DNA from: VRUE01 sp036271315
GTDB taxonomy: Bacteria > Actinomycetota > Thermoleophilia > Solirubrobacterales > 70-9
Reading direction: 5' to 3'
DNA length: 64,000 bases
Assembly: GCA_036271315.1 (NCBI GenBank)
Contig: DATBAV010000012.1
Coordinates: 1 to 64,000, forward strand
Of the stretch, positions 11,034-20,416 are shown piece after piece (within the stretch, counting starts at the first letter, position 1; the number at the start of each line of letters is the position of its first letter). The notes under the pieces are model-generated. The model ran no database searches, was not told the origin of the DNA, and saw nothing but the letters and a program-made list of their open reading frames with translations. The position numbers were made by a program, and so were the translations under genes.

Positions 11034-11135
11034 GAGCCCGGGATGCCCCTCCCCGGAAGACCGTCCGTCTCGCAGTGCTGCCGGGTCGGAGTCGTTCCGC
11101 TCCCAAAGCCTTCCGGGGAGGGGCATCCCGGGCTC
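11034..11135. repeat. Palindromic element, copy 2 (26-bp perfect arms, 50-nt loop)
   Basis: Arms 11034-11059 and 11110-11135 form a perfect 26-bp stem; the 50-nt loop (11060-11109) matches copy 1 (9846-9896) except for one missing base and one A/G change. Arm differences from copy 1 (one moved base, a G/C change and an A/G change) are all matched on the opposite arm. It lies in the leader of rpmF, ending 24 bp before its ATG, so it could influence L32 expression. Confidence 0.88.
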
Positions 11136-11159
11136 TAACCGCTACCATGCCCCACGCTT

Positions 11160-11375
11160 ATGGCTGTCCCTAAGAAGAGAACGTCTAGTGCGCGGCGCGA
11201 TAAGCGGCGGGCTAATCACAAAGCTGGCAAGGCACGACTCAATCGGTGTCCGCGTTGCCATAGCCCGCGTCTGCCGCATCGGGTTTGCCCGACCTGCGGT
11301 ACTTACGCCGGGCGCGAGGTAATCAAACACACGGTTGCCGAGCCGACTGCGCCTTCGTCTGACGCTGCTGAGTAG
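11160..11375 (+). CDS. rpmF: 50S ribosomal protein L32
   Basis: A 71-residue L32 with the canonical start MAVPKKRTSSARRDKRRANH and a four-Cys zinc ribbon (CPRC ... CPTC). A short acidic/Pro tail follows the ribbon. The ATG lies 24 bp after the right arm of palindromic copy 2; no strong Shine-Dalgarno is visible. plsX starts three bases beyond the stop. Confidence 0.97.
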   Translation: MAVPKKRTSSARRDKRRANHKAGKARLNRCPRCHSPRLPHRVCPTCGTYAGREVIKHTVAEPTAPSSDAAE

Positions 11376-11377
11376 CG

Positions 11378-12409
11378 ATGCCTGAGGGCATCACGGTTGC
11401 TCTCGACGGGTTTGGGGCGGAGCAGGGGTTCGAGGTGCTTGCGCAGGGGGCGCGTGCCGCTGTGGCTGACGGGATTCGTTTGCGGGTCTTCGGGCCGCCG
11501 GATCGGCTTGGCCTTGATGGTGTCGAGGGAATCGAGGTCGTGCCGACGAACGAGTGGATCGGCAACGAGGAGGACGCCGTCACGGCGGTGCGGGCGAAGA
11601 AGGAAGCCTCGGTCGTGCTCGCTGCCGCCGACGTCTCTGAGGGCCGCTCGGCGGCGATGGTCAGCTCGGGGTCGACCGGGGCGACGATGGCGGCCGCGAC
11701 CTTCGGGCTGCACAGGCTCAAGGGCGTGCAGCGGCCCGCCCTGGCGGTGCAGCTGCCGGTGCCGGGCAAGCCCGTCCTCTTTCTCGATGTCGGCGCCAAC
11801 GTCGAGGTGCGGGCGCAGCACCTTGTTCAGTTCGCCTTCCTCGGCGCCGCCTTCAGTGCGGCGGTGCTCGGGGTCGAGCGGCCGCGGGTCGGGCTGCTCT
11901 CGGTTGGCGAGGAGGCGGGCAAGGGGCGCGAGGAGGTTGTGGCGGCCAACGACGCCCTCGCCGCCGCCAAGGGAATCGATTTCGTCGGCAACGTCGAGGG
12001 CCGCGACCTTCCCGCCGACGCGGCCGACGTGGTCGTCACCGACGGCTTCACCGGCAACGTCTCGCTGAAGCTGATGGAGGGGACGGCGAAGGCGGTGACC
12101 GGCGCGATCCGCGATGTCGCCCGCTCAAACCCACTGGCTGCCCTCGGCGGTCTCTTGATGCGCCCCGCCCTCGGTGGCCTGCGGCGCGAACTGCACCCCG
12201 ACGGCACCGGGGGCGCGATCCTGCTCGGGCTGCGCGGGATCGCGGTCGTCGGTCACGGCAGCGCCGGGGCGGAGGGGATCGCCAACGCGATTCGCCTCGC
12301 CGCCCGCTGCGTCGAGGTCGACGCCGTCGGGCGCACTGCGGCGCTGCTGCGCGAGGGCGGCGCCGGCCGCGGCGAGCTCGCCAAGCGTGACGAGGCGGAC
12401 GGGGCGTGA
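11378..12409 (+). CDS. plsX: Phosphate acyltransferase PlsX
   Basis: Converts acyl-ACP to acyl phosphate for phospholipid synthesis, a peripheral membrane enzyme. At 343 residues it has family length. Conserved parts include SSGSTGATMAAATFGL, LFLDVGANVEV, GLLSVGEEAGKG and VVVTDGFTGNVSLKL. The N-terminal motif reads VALDGFGAE where most PlsX have VDAMGGD, so the phosphate-loop region is divergent. It sits in the classic rpmF-plsX-acpP-rnc order, with the acpP start 13 nt after the stop. Confidence 0.93.
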   Translation: MPEGITVALDGFGAEQGFEVLAQGARAAVADGIRLRVFGPPDRLGLDGVEGIEVVPTNEWIGNEEDAVTAVRAKKEASVVLAAADVSEGRSAAMVSSGSTGATMAAATFGLHRLKGVQRPALAVQLPVPGKPVLFLDVGANVEVRAQHLVQFAFLGAAFSAAVLGVERPRVGLLSVGEEAGKGREEVVAANDALAAAKGIDFVGNVEGRDLPADAADVVVTDGFTGNVSLKLMEGTAKAVTGAIRDVARSNPLAALGGLLMRPALGGLRRELHPDGTGGAILLGLRGIAVVGHGSAGAEGIANAIRLAARCVEVDAVGRTAALLREGGAGRGELAKRDEADGA

Positions 12410-12422
12410 TAGGAACCCCGCG

Positions 12423-12668
12423 ATGAGCCGCGAGGAAGTCCTCACCTTGGTCCGCAACCACCTTGCCGAGGAGCTCGAGCTCGACCCGGCCAAGATCGGC
12501 GAGACGAGCCGCTTCAAGGAGGACCTCGACGCCGACTCGCTGGACCTCTACGAGCTGGTGATGGAGCTTGAGGACACCTACGGCATCTCCGTCTCCGAGG
12601 AGCAGGCGGCCAAGATCGCGACCGTCGGCGACGCCGTCGACTTCGTCCTCGAGCACGCGCCAGCGTGA
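12423..12668 (+). CDS. acpP: Acyl carrier protein
   Basis: An 81-residue ACP. The DADSLDLYELVMELED stretch contains the phosphopantetheine serine (Ser39). The frame is open further upstream inside plsX, but family alignment and length favour ATG at 12423. The stop overlaps the rnc GTG start (GTGA). It carries acyl chains for PlsX and fatty-acid synthesis. Confidence 0.95.
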   Translation: MSREEVLTLVRNHLAEELELDPAKIGETSRFKEDLDADSLDLYELVMELEDTYGISVSEEQAAKIATVGDAVDFVLEHAPA

Positions 12669-13342
12669 GCGACGAGACCCTCGCTGAGCTGATCGCCGAA
12701 TTGCCGGACGACCTGCGCCGCCAGGCGCTGACTCACTCCTCCTGGAGCGAGGTCCGCACCGACTCCTACGAGCGCTTTGCCTACCTCGGCGACAGCGTCC
12801 TCGCCTTGGCCGTCGCCCGCGGCCTGATCGAGCGTTTTCCCGAGGTCGATGCCGGCGGCCTGACCAAGATCCACAACCAGGCGGTCAGCGGGGTTTCCTG
12901 CGCCGAGGTCGGCCGGGAGCTCGGCGTGCCCGAGATGCTGCGTGCCAACGAGCCCGAGGACATGCCGGTGGGGATCCCCGCCGAGGTCCTGCTCAGCGGC
13001 GAGCGGCCGCTGCCGGAGGCAACCGAGGCGCTGATCGGCGCCTGCTTCCTTGCCTTCGGCTTCGATCGGGTCGCCACCGCGGTGGCCCTGGCCTTCGAGC
13101 CCCGGGTCGAACACGCCGCCGAGACGCGAATCGACTTCAAGTCGGCGCTGCAGGAGTTACTGGCGCGGCGCCGCTCGGTCGTAAGCTACGAGGTGACCGC
13201 CGAATCCGGGCCGCCGCACCGGCGCAAGTTCGAGGTGGCGGCGGTCGTCGACTCCGAGAGGGTCGGCGAGGGGGAGGGTCGGAGCAAGAAGGCGGCCGAG
13301 CAAGCCGCCGCCGAGCAGGCGCTGAAACGGCTTGGGGACTGA
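12665..13342 (+). CDS. rnc: Ribonuclease III, divergent active site
   Basis: A 225-residue double-strand RNase with an N-terminal endonuclease domain (1-145) and a C-terminal dsRBD (about 155-222, ending SKKAAEQAAAEQAL). The signature helix reads YERFAYLGDSVL: Glu36 and Asp43 match the first-shell residues E38 and D45 of the E. coli enzyme, but the position of E41 is Ala39. The second catalytic pair is Glu118/Glu121 where Asp/Glu is usual, and the E65 region (DAGGLTKIHNQ) is also changed. The gene overlaps acpP by 4 nt. Locus and dsRBD make the identity firm; activity may differ. Confidence 0.88.
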   Translation: MSDETLAELIAELPDDLRRQALTHSSWSEVRTDSYERFAYLGDSVLALAVARGLIERFPEVDAGGLTKIHNQAVSGVSCAEVGRELGVPEMLRANEPEDMPVGIPAEVLLSGERPLPEATEALIGACFLAFGFDRVATAVALAFEPRVEHAAETRIDFKSALQELLARRRSVVSYEVTAESGPPHRRKFEVAAVVDSERVGEGEGRSKKAAEQAAAEQALKRLGD

Positions 13343-13418
13343 GTTTGAACATCGCGTCCGACGCGCTCGCGAGGCTTGGCAACCGAGTGTCTAGGGACCG
13401 CTTCCGAAGAGACAACGC

Positions 13419-15911
13419 ATGTATCTGAGATCAATCGAGATGAAGGGGTTCAAGTCGTTCCCCGAGCGGGCGAGGTTGGAGTTCTCGCCCGGCGTCAGCG
13501 TGATCGTCGGCCCCAACGGCTCCGGCAAGTCGAACATCACCGACGCGGTGCTCTGGGCGCTGGGCGAGCAGAGCCCGGGGGCGATTCGCGGCGCCTCGAT
13601 GCAGGACGTGATCTCGGCCGGCGGCAAGGGCGTCGGCCAGCGCCGCCTCGCCGAAGTCGAGGTGACGATCGACAACTCGGAGGGCCGCGCCGCGACGGAG
13701 CTCTCGGAGATCGCGGTCAAGCGCACGCTCGACCGGACCGGCGAGGGTAGCTACCGCCTCAACGGTGCCCGCTGCCGCCTCGTCGACGTCACCGAGGTGC
13801 TCTCCGACACCAACCTCGGCCGCGAGATGCACTCGGTGATCAGCCAGGGCCGGGTCGAGTCGATCATTCACTCCAAACCGCGCGAACGGCGCCTGCTGAT
13901 CGAGGAGGCGGCGGGCCTTGGCAAGCACCGCAAGCGCCGTCGCCGCGCCGAGCTGAAGCTGCGCGCCGCCCGCGACAACCTCGATCGCGCCCTCGACCTC
14001 GAGCGCGAGGCGCGAGCCCGGCTGCGGCCGCTGAAGCGCCAGGCGCAGGCGGCTGAGCTGGGCGCCCGGATCGAGCGCGAGGAACTCGGTCTGCGCGGCC
14101 AGTTGGTCGCCGAGGAACTGCGCTTCGGTGCCGACCGTGCCGCGGCAGCGGAGAAGGCGGCGGCGGAGGCCCGGGCCCAGCGCGCCGTGCTGGAGAAGAA
14201 CCTTGCCGAGGTGAGCGCCAAGCGCCGCGCCGCCGAGGAGCGCTTTGCCGCCCGCGACCGCGAGCGCACCCAGGCCTGGGGGCTGCTGACCAAACTGCGC
14301 GGCGAGCAGCAGCGGATCGCGATTCGCGCCACCGGCCTGGCCGACCGCGAGGGCGATATCTCGGTTCGCCTCGATTCTCTGCGCAGCGAGCTCGGACCGC
14401 TGACCCTCGATGTCGGTGCCACCGCGGCACCCGGCGAACGGGCGCGCAAGCTCGAGGAGGAGCTGAACGAGATCGACGCCGGTCTCTCCAGCGCGGCCGA
14501 CGGGCTCGGCCGCGCCCGTTTGGCTGACGCCAGCGAGTCGGCCCGCGAGGCCGCTCTCGGGGCGGTCCAGAGCGGCGCCGAGCGCGCCTCGCGCCACGCC
14601 CGCCGCGCCGAGGGCCTGCTCGGCGAGCGCGCCCGCGAGGTCCTGCGCAACCGCCTCGCCACCGGTGAGGAGCTGCTCGACGACGTTCGCGCTGCCGCGG
14701 CCGCCGCGACCGTGGCCGAGGCGGCGATCCGGGGGCGGGTCGAGCGGATCGAGGGCCGCGTCGTCGGCGGCGAGGGCGACAGCGACGAGATCGCCGAGGA
14801 GATGCGAGCCTGCTCGCAGCGCGAGTACGAGCTCCAGGCCGAGATGACGAAGGCTTCCGACCGCCTCACTGAAGTCGAGGTCGAGGCCGCCCACCTCGGC
14901 GACCGCCGCGCCGAGGCGGCCAAGGAGCTGGCGACGATCGCCGAGCGCCTCGGCGAGGAGGTCGAGCCCGCGACCGAGGCCCTCAGCGACGAGGCCCGTG
15001 CCGAGATCGACCGCCGGCTCGAGCGGCTGGAGCGCCGCCGCGCCCAGATCGGCCCGGTCAACCCACTTGCCGAGCAGGAGTACGAGGAGGCCCGCGAGCA
15101 CGTCGAGTCGTTGCAGGCCCAGCGTGGGGACACCGAGCGGGGGATGCGCGAGCTGGAGGCGCTGATCCGCGATATCGACCGCGAGATCGAGCGCGCCTTC
15201 GAGCAGACCTTCGAGGCGACGGCGAAGAACTTCGAGGAGATGATCGAGCACCTCTTCCCCGGCGGCCGCGGCCGCCTGCGCCGGGTGACGCTGCGCGCCG
15301 TCCCCGACGCCGAGGCGGAGGGGGAGTCCGCGGCAGAGGACGAGGTCGGGGGCGACGAGGAGTCCGAGGAACAGCGCGAGGAGTTCGGGGTCGAGATCGA
15401 GGTCACCCCGGCAGGCAAGTCGACCCGCAAGCTCTCGCTGCTCTCCGGCGGTGAGAAGTCGCTGGTCGCGATCGCCTTCGTCTTCGCCGTCTTCCTCGCT
15501 CGACCCTGCCCCTTCTACATCCTCGACGAGGTCGAGGCCGCCCTCGACGACGCCAACATCGATCGCTTCCTGCAACTGGTCCGGCGCTTCTCCGACCGCG
15601 CCCAGTTCGTCATCGTCACCCACCAGAAACGCACCATGGACGCCGCCGACGTCCTCTACGGGGTCAGCATGGGCGGCGACGGCGTCACCAAGGTGGTGTC
15701 CCGCCGCCTGCCGCGCGAAGTGGCCGAGGACGGAGGGGAAGTCGAGGAGGAGGTGGCGACGGGCACCGCCGCGGTGCCACCGCCCTTTGCCGGCATGGCC
15801 GAGGCGGAGGAAGCGAGCGAGGATGCCACCGCAGAGGTGGCTTCCCCCGGCCTGATCGGCGAGCAACCACCCGCCGCACCGGCCCCGCGCGGGTCGGTCG
15901 AAGCCGCTTAG
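13419..15911 (+). CDS. smc: SMC-family chromosome condensation ATPase, short and apparently hingeless
   Basis: The N-terminal head has Walker A GPNGSGKSN (residues 31-39) and SDTNLGREMHSVISQGRVE; the C-terminal head has signature LLSGGEKSLVAIAF (around 676) and Walker B FYILDEVEAALDD (Asp703/Glu704). Charged coiled coils run from about 165 to 335 and 460 to 620. Between them I find only helical Ala/Glu/Arg sequence and none of the globular Gly-rich hinge found in bacterial SMC. At 830 residues it is about 300 shorter than usual. A Pro/Ala/Glu tail follows the head. The rnc-smc-ftsY context supports orthology with SMC rather than SbcC or RecN; there is no CxxC hook. Confidence 0.88.
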   Translation: MYLRSIEMKGFKSFPERARLEFSPGVSVIVGPNGSGKSNITDAVLWALGEQSPGAIRGASMQDVISAGGKGVGQRRLAEVEVTIDNSEGRAATELSEIAVKRTLDRTGEGSYRLNGARCRLVDVTEVLSDTNLGREMHSVISQGRVESIIHSKPRERRLLIEEAAGLGKHRKRRRRAELKLRAARDNLDRALDLEREARARLRPLKRQAQAAELGARIEREELGLRGQLVAEELRFGADRAAAAEKAAAEARAQRAVLEKNLAEVSAKRRAAEERFAARDRERTQAWGLLTKLRGEQQRIAIRATGLADREGDISVRLDSLRSELGPLTLDVGATAAPGERARKLEEELNEIDAGLSSAADGLGRARLADASESAREAALGAVQSGAERASRHARRAEGLLGERAREVLRNRLATGEELLDDVRAAAAAATVAEAAIRGRVERIEGRVVGGEGDSDEIAEEMRACSQREYELQAEMTKASDRLTEVEVEAAHLGDRRAEAAKELATIAERLGEEVEPATEALSDEARAEIDRRLERLERRRAQIGPVNPLAEQEYEEAREHVESLQAQRGDTERGMRELEALIRDIDREIERAFEQTFEATAKNFEEMIEHLFPGGRGRLRRVTLRAVPDAEAEGESAAEDEVGGDEESEEQREEFGVEIEVTPAGKSTRKLSLLSGGEKSLVAIAFVFAVFLARPCPFYILDEVEAALDDANIDRFLQLVRRFSDRAQFVIVTHQKRTMDAADVLYGVSMGGDGVTKVVSRRLPREVAEDGGEVEEEVATGTAAVPPPFAGMAEAEEASEDATAEVASPGLIGEQPPAAPAPRGSVEAA

Positions 15912-15983
15912 CGGCCCCTTCCGCTTAAAGAAAACAGAACGTTCCCGGATCGGGGGCCACGCTACGCTGTCCGCGGGGAAGGA

Positions 15984-15990
15984 AAGGAGG
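15984..15990 (+). promoter_or_regulatory. Ribosome binding site of the WS/DGAT gene
   Basis: AAGGAGG four bases before GTG 15995. It favours that GTG over the in-frame ATG at 16010, which would be 19 bases away. Confidence 0.75.
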
Positions 15991-15994
15991 GACC

Positions 15995-17482
15995 GTGGCG
16001 CAGCGTCATATGGACCGGCTGACGTCGTTCGACACGTCGTTTCTGGCCAACGAGAAGTCCAACGGGCACATGGCGATCGGCGCCGTGCTGGTCTGCGAGG
16101 GCGAGCCGCCCAGCCACGAGGAGTTCCTCGCCAGCATCCGCAGCCGGTTGCACCTGCTGCCGCGCCTGCGCCAGCGCCTCTCCTATCCGCCGCTGGGTCT
16201 CGGTCGCCCGTTCTGGGTGGACCACGCCGAGTTCGACATCCACGAGCACGTCAGCCGCAAGGTGCTCGACCCTCCCGGCAGCGACGAGCAGTTCCGCGCC
16301 GCCGTCGCCGAGACCTTCGCGCCGCCGCTCGATCGCTCGCGGCCGCTTTGGGAGCTCTGCCTGGTCGAGGGCATGGAGAACGACCGCTTTGCGATCGTCT
16401 ACAAGACCCACCACGCGATGGCCGACGGCATCTCCGCCGTCGACATCGGCGTGCTGCTCTTCGACGTCGAGCCGACCACCGAGCCGGTGCCCGAGCCGGC
16501 CCCCTGGGAGCCGAAGACGGCGCCCTCGCGGATCGGGCTGGCGGGGCATGCGGTGCGCGGGTTCGGGCAGATGTTCGTGCGCGCTGGGCGCTGGCTCGGC
16601 GCCGCCTTCCGCAAGCCGCGCCGCGCCGCCAAACGCGCTTCCGACGGCATCGCCGGCCTCTGGGAGGTCACGTGGAACCTCGCCAAGCCGGCGCCCAAAG
16701 TGCCGCTCAACGTCGATATCTCGCCCGGCCGTCTCTTCTACGGCGCCCGCTGCGACCTCGACGAGTTCAAAGAGCTGAAGAACGTCCTCGGCGCCACCGT
16801 CAACGACGTCACCCTGGCGGTCACCGCCGGTGCCCTGCGCCGCTGGATGCTCGACCGCGAGCTGGAGACCGAGGGGGTCGAGCTGCAGGCTCTGGTGCCG
16901 GTCTCGATCCGCACCGAAGACCAGCACGGCGAGCTCGGCAACAAGCTGACGGCGATGCGCGGGCCGCTGCCCGTCGGCATCGCCGACCCGGTCGAGCGGG
17001 TGCGCTTCGTCTCCAAGGCGATGGACGACCTCAAGGCCTCCAAGCAACCGCTCGGTGCCGAGGCGATCTGGGGCCTCAACGACTGGTTCCGCGATTTCGC
17101 CCCGCCGCTGCTGCTCGGCCCGACTGCGGCGATCAACTTCTCGACTCGGCTCTTCAACCTGCTCGTGACCAACTTCCCCGGCCCGCAGATCCCCTTCTAC
17201 GTGCGCGGTCGCGAGCTGGTCGAGGTCTACCCGGTCGGCTTCCTCGCCCGCCGCCACGCGCTGGCGATCGCGATCATCAGCTACAACGGCGCGATCGGCT
17301 TCGGCCTGCTCGGCGATCGCGACGCGATGACCGACATCGACCGCATCGGCACCTATATCGAGCAGGGCGTGGAGGAGCTCCGCCTCGCCGCCGGGATAGC
17401 CTCCCCGGACGATGGCGACGAGTTGGCAGGAGATCCTCGACCTGGGGCAGCGAGCGGCCCCAACGGGTTCGTCCGAGGCTGA
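15995..17482 (+). CDS. Wax ester synthase / diacylglycerol acyltransferase (WS/DGAT)
   Basis: A 495-residue acyl-CoA:alcohol/DAG acyltransferase. The catalytic HHxxxDG motif is THHAMADGISAVD (about residue 138); NDVTLAVTAGALRRW and a C-terminal NFPGPQIP motif are also typical. Such enzymes make triacylglycerol or wax-ester storage lipid at the membrane. A strong ribosome site precedes the GTG. Its last 71 nt overlap ftsY; the overlapping tail is not conserved-looking. Insertion between smc and ftsY is unusual, since these are normally adjacent. Confidence 0.9.
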   Translation: MAQRHMDRLTSFDTSFLANEKSNGHMAIGAVLVCEGEPPSHEEFLASIRSRLHLLPRLRQRLSYPPLGLGRPFWVDHAEFDIHEHVSRKVLDPPGSDEQFRAAVAETFAPPLDRSRPLWELCLVEGMENDRFAIVYKTHHAMADGISAVDIGVLLFDVEPTTEPVPEPAPWEPKTAPSRIGLAGHAVRGFGQMFVRAGRWLGAAFRKPRRAAKRASDGIAGLWEVTWNLAKPAPKVPLNVDISPGRLFYGARCDLDEFKELKNVLGATVNDVTLAVTAGALRRWMLDRELETEGVELQALVPVSIRTEDQHGELGNKLTAMRGPLPVGIADPVERVRFVSKAMDDLKASKQPLGAEAIWGLNDWFRDFAPPLLLGPTAAINFSTRLFNLLVTNFPGPQIPFYVRGRELVEVYPVGFLARRHALAIAIISYNGAIGFGLLGDRDAMTDIDRIGTYIEQGVEELRLAAGIASPDDGDELAGDPRPGAASGPNGFVRG

Positions 17483-18413
17483 GAGCGAGGGCGAGCGCCG
17501 CGGCGTCTTCCGTCGCCTGCGCGAGAGCCTCTCCAAGAGCCGCAAAGCGCTGACCGAGGAGCTCTCGGCCAGCTTCTTCGATCGGATCGACGGGGAGACC
17601 TGGGAGCGGCTGGAGGAGGCGCTGATCCTGGCCGACGCCGGGGCGCCGACTACGGCCAAGGTGGTCGAGCGGCTCGAGCACGAGGTCGAGGCTGGAACCG
17701 TGCCGGCCGACGGCGAGGCGGTGCAGGCGCGGCTAATCGAGATCCTCGCCGAGGTCGCCGCCACGGCGCGGGCTCCGATCGACCTCAGTGGCGAGCCGGC
17801 GGTGCTGCTGATGGTCGGGGTCAACGGCACCGGCAAGACGACGACGATCGGCAAGATCGCCTGGCACCTCTCGAAGGAGTTCGGCCTCTCCGTCGTGCTC
17901 GCCGCCGGCGATACCTATCGCGCCGCCGCCGCCGAGCAACTGGCCGAGTGGGCGGATCGGGCCGGCGCCGAACTGGTTCGCGCCGAGGAGGGCGCCGACC
18001 CCGGCGCGGTCGCCTTCGACGCGGTCGAGGCCGCCCGCGCTCGCGGCGCCGACGTGGTCATCGTCGACACCGCCGGGCGCCTGCACACGCAGACCAACCT
18101 GATGGAGGAGCTGTCCAAGGTGCGGCGGGTGATCGCTAAGCAGATGCCCGGTGCCCCGCACGAGACGCTGCTCTCGATCGACGCGACGACCGGTCAGAAC
18201 GGCCTGCGCCAGGCGAAGATCTTCGCCGAGGCGGCCGAGGTCGACGGCGTCGTACTGACCAAGCTCGACGGTACCGCCAAGGGCGGCATCGTCCTAGCGA
18301 TCGCCGACGAGCTAGGCATCCCGGTAAAGCTGATCGGCACCGGCGAGACGCTAGAGGACCTACGCCCCTTCGACCCCACCGACTTCGCCAACGCCCTGCT
18401 CGCCCCGAGCTGA
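17412..18413 (+). CDS. ftsY: Signal recognition particle receptor FtsY
   Basis: SRP receptor GTPase, 333 residues. It has only a short acidic N-terminal region (about 1-30) and then the NG domain: N domain RLRESLSKSRKAL, G1 GVNGTGKTTTIGKIA, AAGDTYRAAA, G3 DTAGRLHTQ and G4 TKLDGTAKGG. The short A-domain is typical of Gram-positives. No later ATG, GTG or TTG is available before the N domain, so the start at 17412 and the 71-nt overlap with the WS/DGAT gene appear real. A 12-bp hairpin follows. Confidence 0.95.
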   Translation: MATSWQEILDLGQRAAPTGSSEAESEGERRGVFRRLRESLSKSRKALTEELSASFFDRIDGETWERLEEALILADAGAPTTAKVVERLEHEVEAGTVPADGEAVQARLIEILAEVAATARAPIDLSGEPAVLLMVGVNGTGKTTTIGKIAWHLSKEFGLSVVLAAGDTYRAAAAEQLAEWADRAGAELVRAEEGADPGAVAFDAVEAARARGADVVIVDTAGRLHTQTNLMEELSKVRRVIAKQMPGAPHETLLSIDATTGQNGLRQAKIFAEAAEVDGVVLTKLDGTAKGGIVLAIADELGIPVKLIGTGETLEDLRPFDPTDFANALLAPS

Positions 18414-18414
18414 G

Positions 18415-18452
18415 TTTGAGGTTTGTAGCGGCATAGGCCGACAAACCTCAAA
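18415..18452. terminator. Hairpin between ftsY and ffh
   Basis: Perfect 12-bp arms 18415-18426 and 18441-18452 with a 14-nt loop, starting 2 bp after the ftsY stop. There is no T tract, so it may be a weak terminator or mRNA processing or stability structure rather than a full stop. Confidence 0.5.
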
Positions 18453-18476
18453 GTCACTGCCCTAAGCTCAGCAGGC

Positions 18477-19844
<1,368 letters not shown>

Positions 19845-19850
19845 CCGAAA

Positions 19851-19902
19851 TCAGGCCGCATGTCCTCCGCTTTCGCGTCCGGCATGCGTAGGAGGGGCCT
19901 GA
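19851..19902. repeat. Hairpin between ffh and rpsP
   Basis: Stem of TCAGGCC (19851-19857) with GGCCTGA (19896-19902) continued by CCTCC (19864-19868) with GGAGG (19891-19895). The loop side carries CTCCGCTTTCGCGTCCGG, nearly the same as the loop of the hairpin at 55296-55331. It may separate ffh from rpsP transcription. Confidence 0.45.
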
Positions 19903-19922
19903 GCCTGTACCCTGCTCGATCT

Positions 19923-20177
19923 ATGGCAGTACGAATCAGACTCAGACGAGTCGGGTCCAAGAAGAACCCGATCTGGCGGATAGTCGTCGCCGACAAGCGC
20001 TCGCCGCGTGACGGGCGCACGATCGAGACGATCGGGCAGTACAACCCGCAGACCGAGCCTTCGACGATCGAGCTCGACGAGACCCGTGCTCGTCACTGGC
20101 TGGAGCATGGCGCCCAACCGTCGGAGACCGTCGCCACGCTGCTGCGCACCAAGGGCATTCCCGCCTCCGGTAGCTGA
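19923..20177 (+). CDS. rpsP: 30S ribosomal protein S16
   Basis: An 84-residue S16 beginning MAVRIRLRRVGSKKNPIWRI, followed by the typical VADKRSPRDGR and IGQYNPQTEP. The frame is open to 19860, but the conserved N-terminus fixes ATG 19923. It leads the rpsP-khpA-trmD-rplS cluster. Confidence 0.97.
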   Translation: MAVRIRLRRVGSKKNPIWRIVVADKRSPRDGRTIETIGQYNPQTEPSTIELDETRARHWLEHGAQPSETVATLLRTKGIPASGS

Positions 20178-20185
20178 GCCTGACG

Positions 20186-20416
20186 GTGACCGAGCTGCTG
20201 GAGTTCCTGGTCCGTTCGCTGGTCGAGGACCCGAGCGCCGTCGTCGTCGAGGAGCTCGAAGAGGAAGGCGACCTCGTCTACGAGATCAGCGTCGCCGAAG
20301 AGGACCTTGGCCGCGTGATCGGCAAGGGCGGCCGGGTCGCCAACGCGATCCGAACGATCGCGAAAGCCGCCGCGGTGCGGCTCGACCGGCGTGTCATAGT
20401 CGACATCCTCGATTGA
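20186..20416 (+). CDS. khpA: KH-domain RNA-binding protein KhpA
   Basis: A 76-residue single KH domain with the GxxG loop as VIGKGGRVANAIRT. It matches the KhpA/YlqC family, small RNA-binding proteins that act with KhpB in Gram-positives. GTG start. In most genomes khpA is followed by rimM; here trmD follows directly, its TTG start overlapping the khpA stop (TTGA). Confidence 0.9.
   Translation: MTELLEFLVRSLVEDPSAVVVEELEEEGDLVYEISVAEEDLGRVIGKGGRVANAIRTIAKAAAVRLDRRVIVDILD

Noticed and set aside
13431..15866. 811-codon minus-strand open frame opposite smc
   Set aside because: Mirror of the charged coiled-coil codons of smc; no start context or motif.
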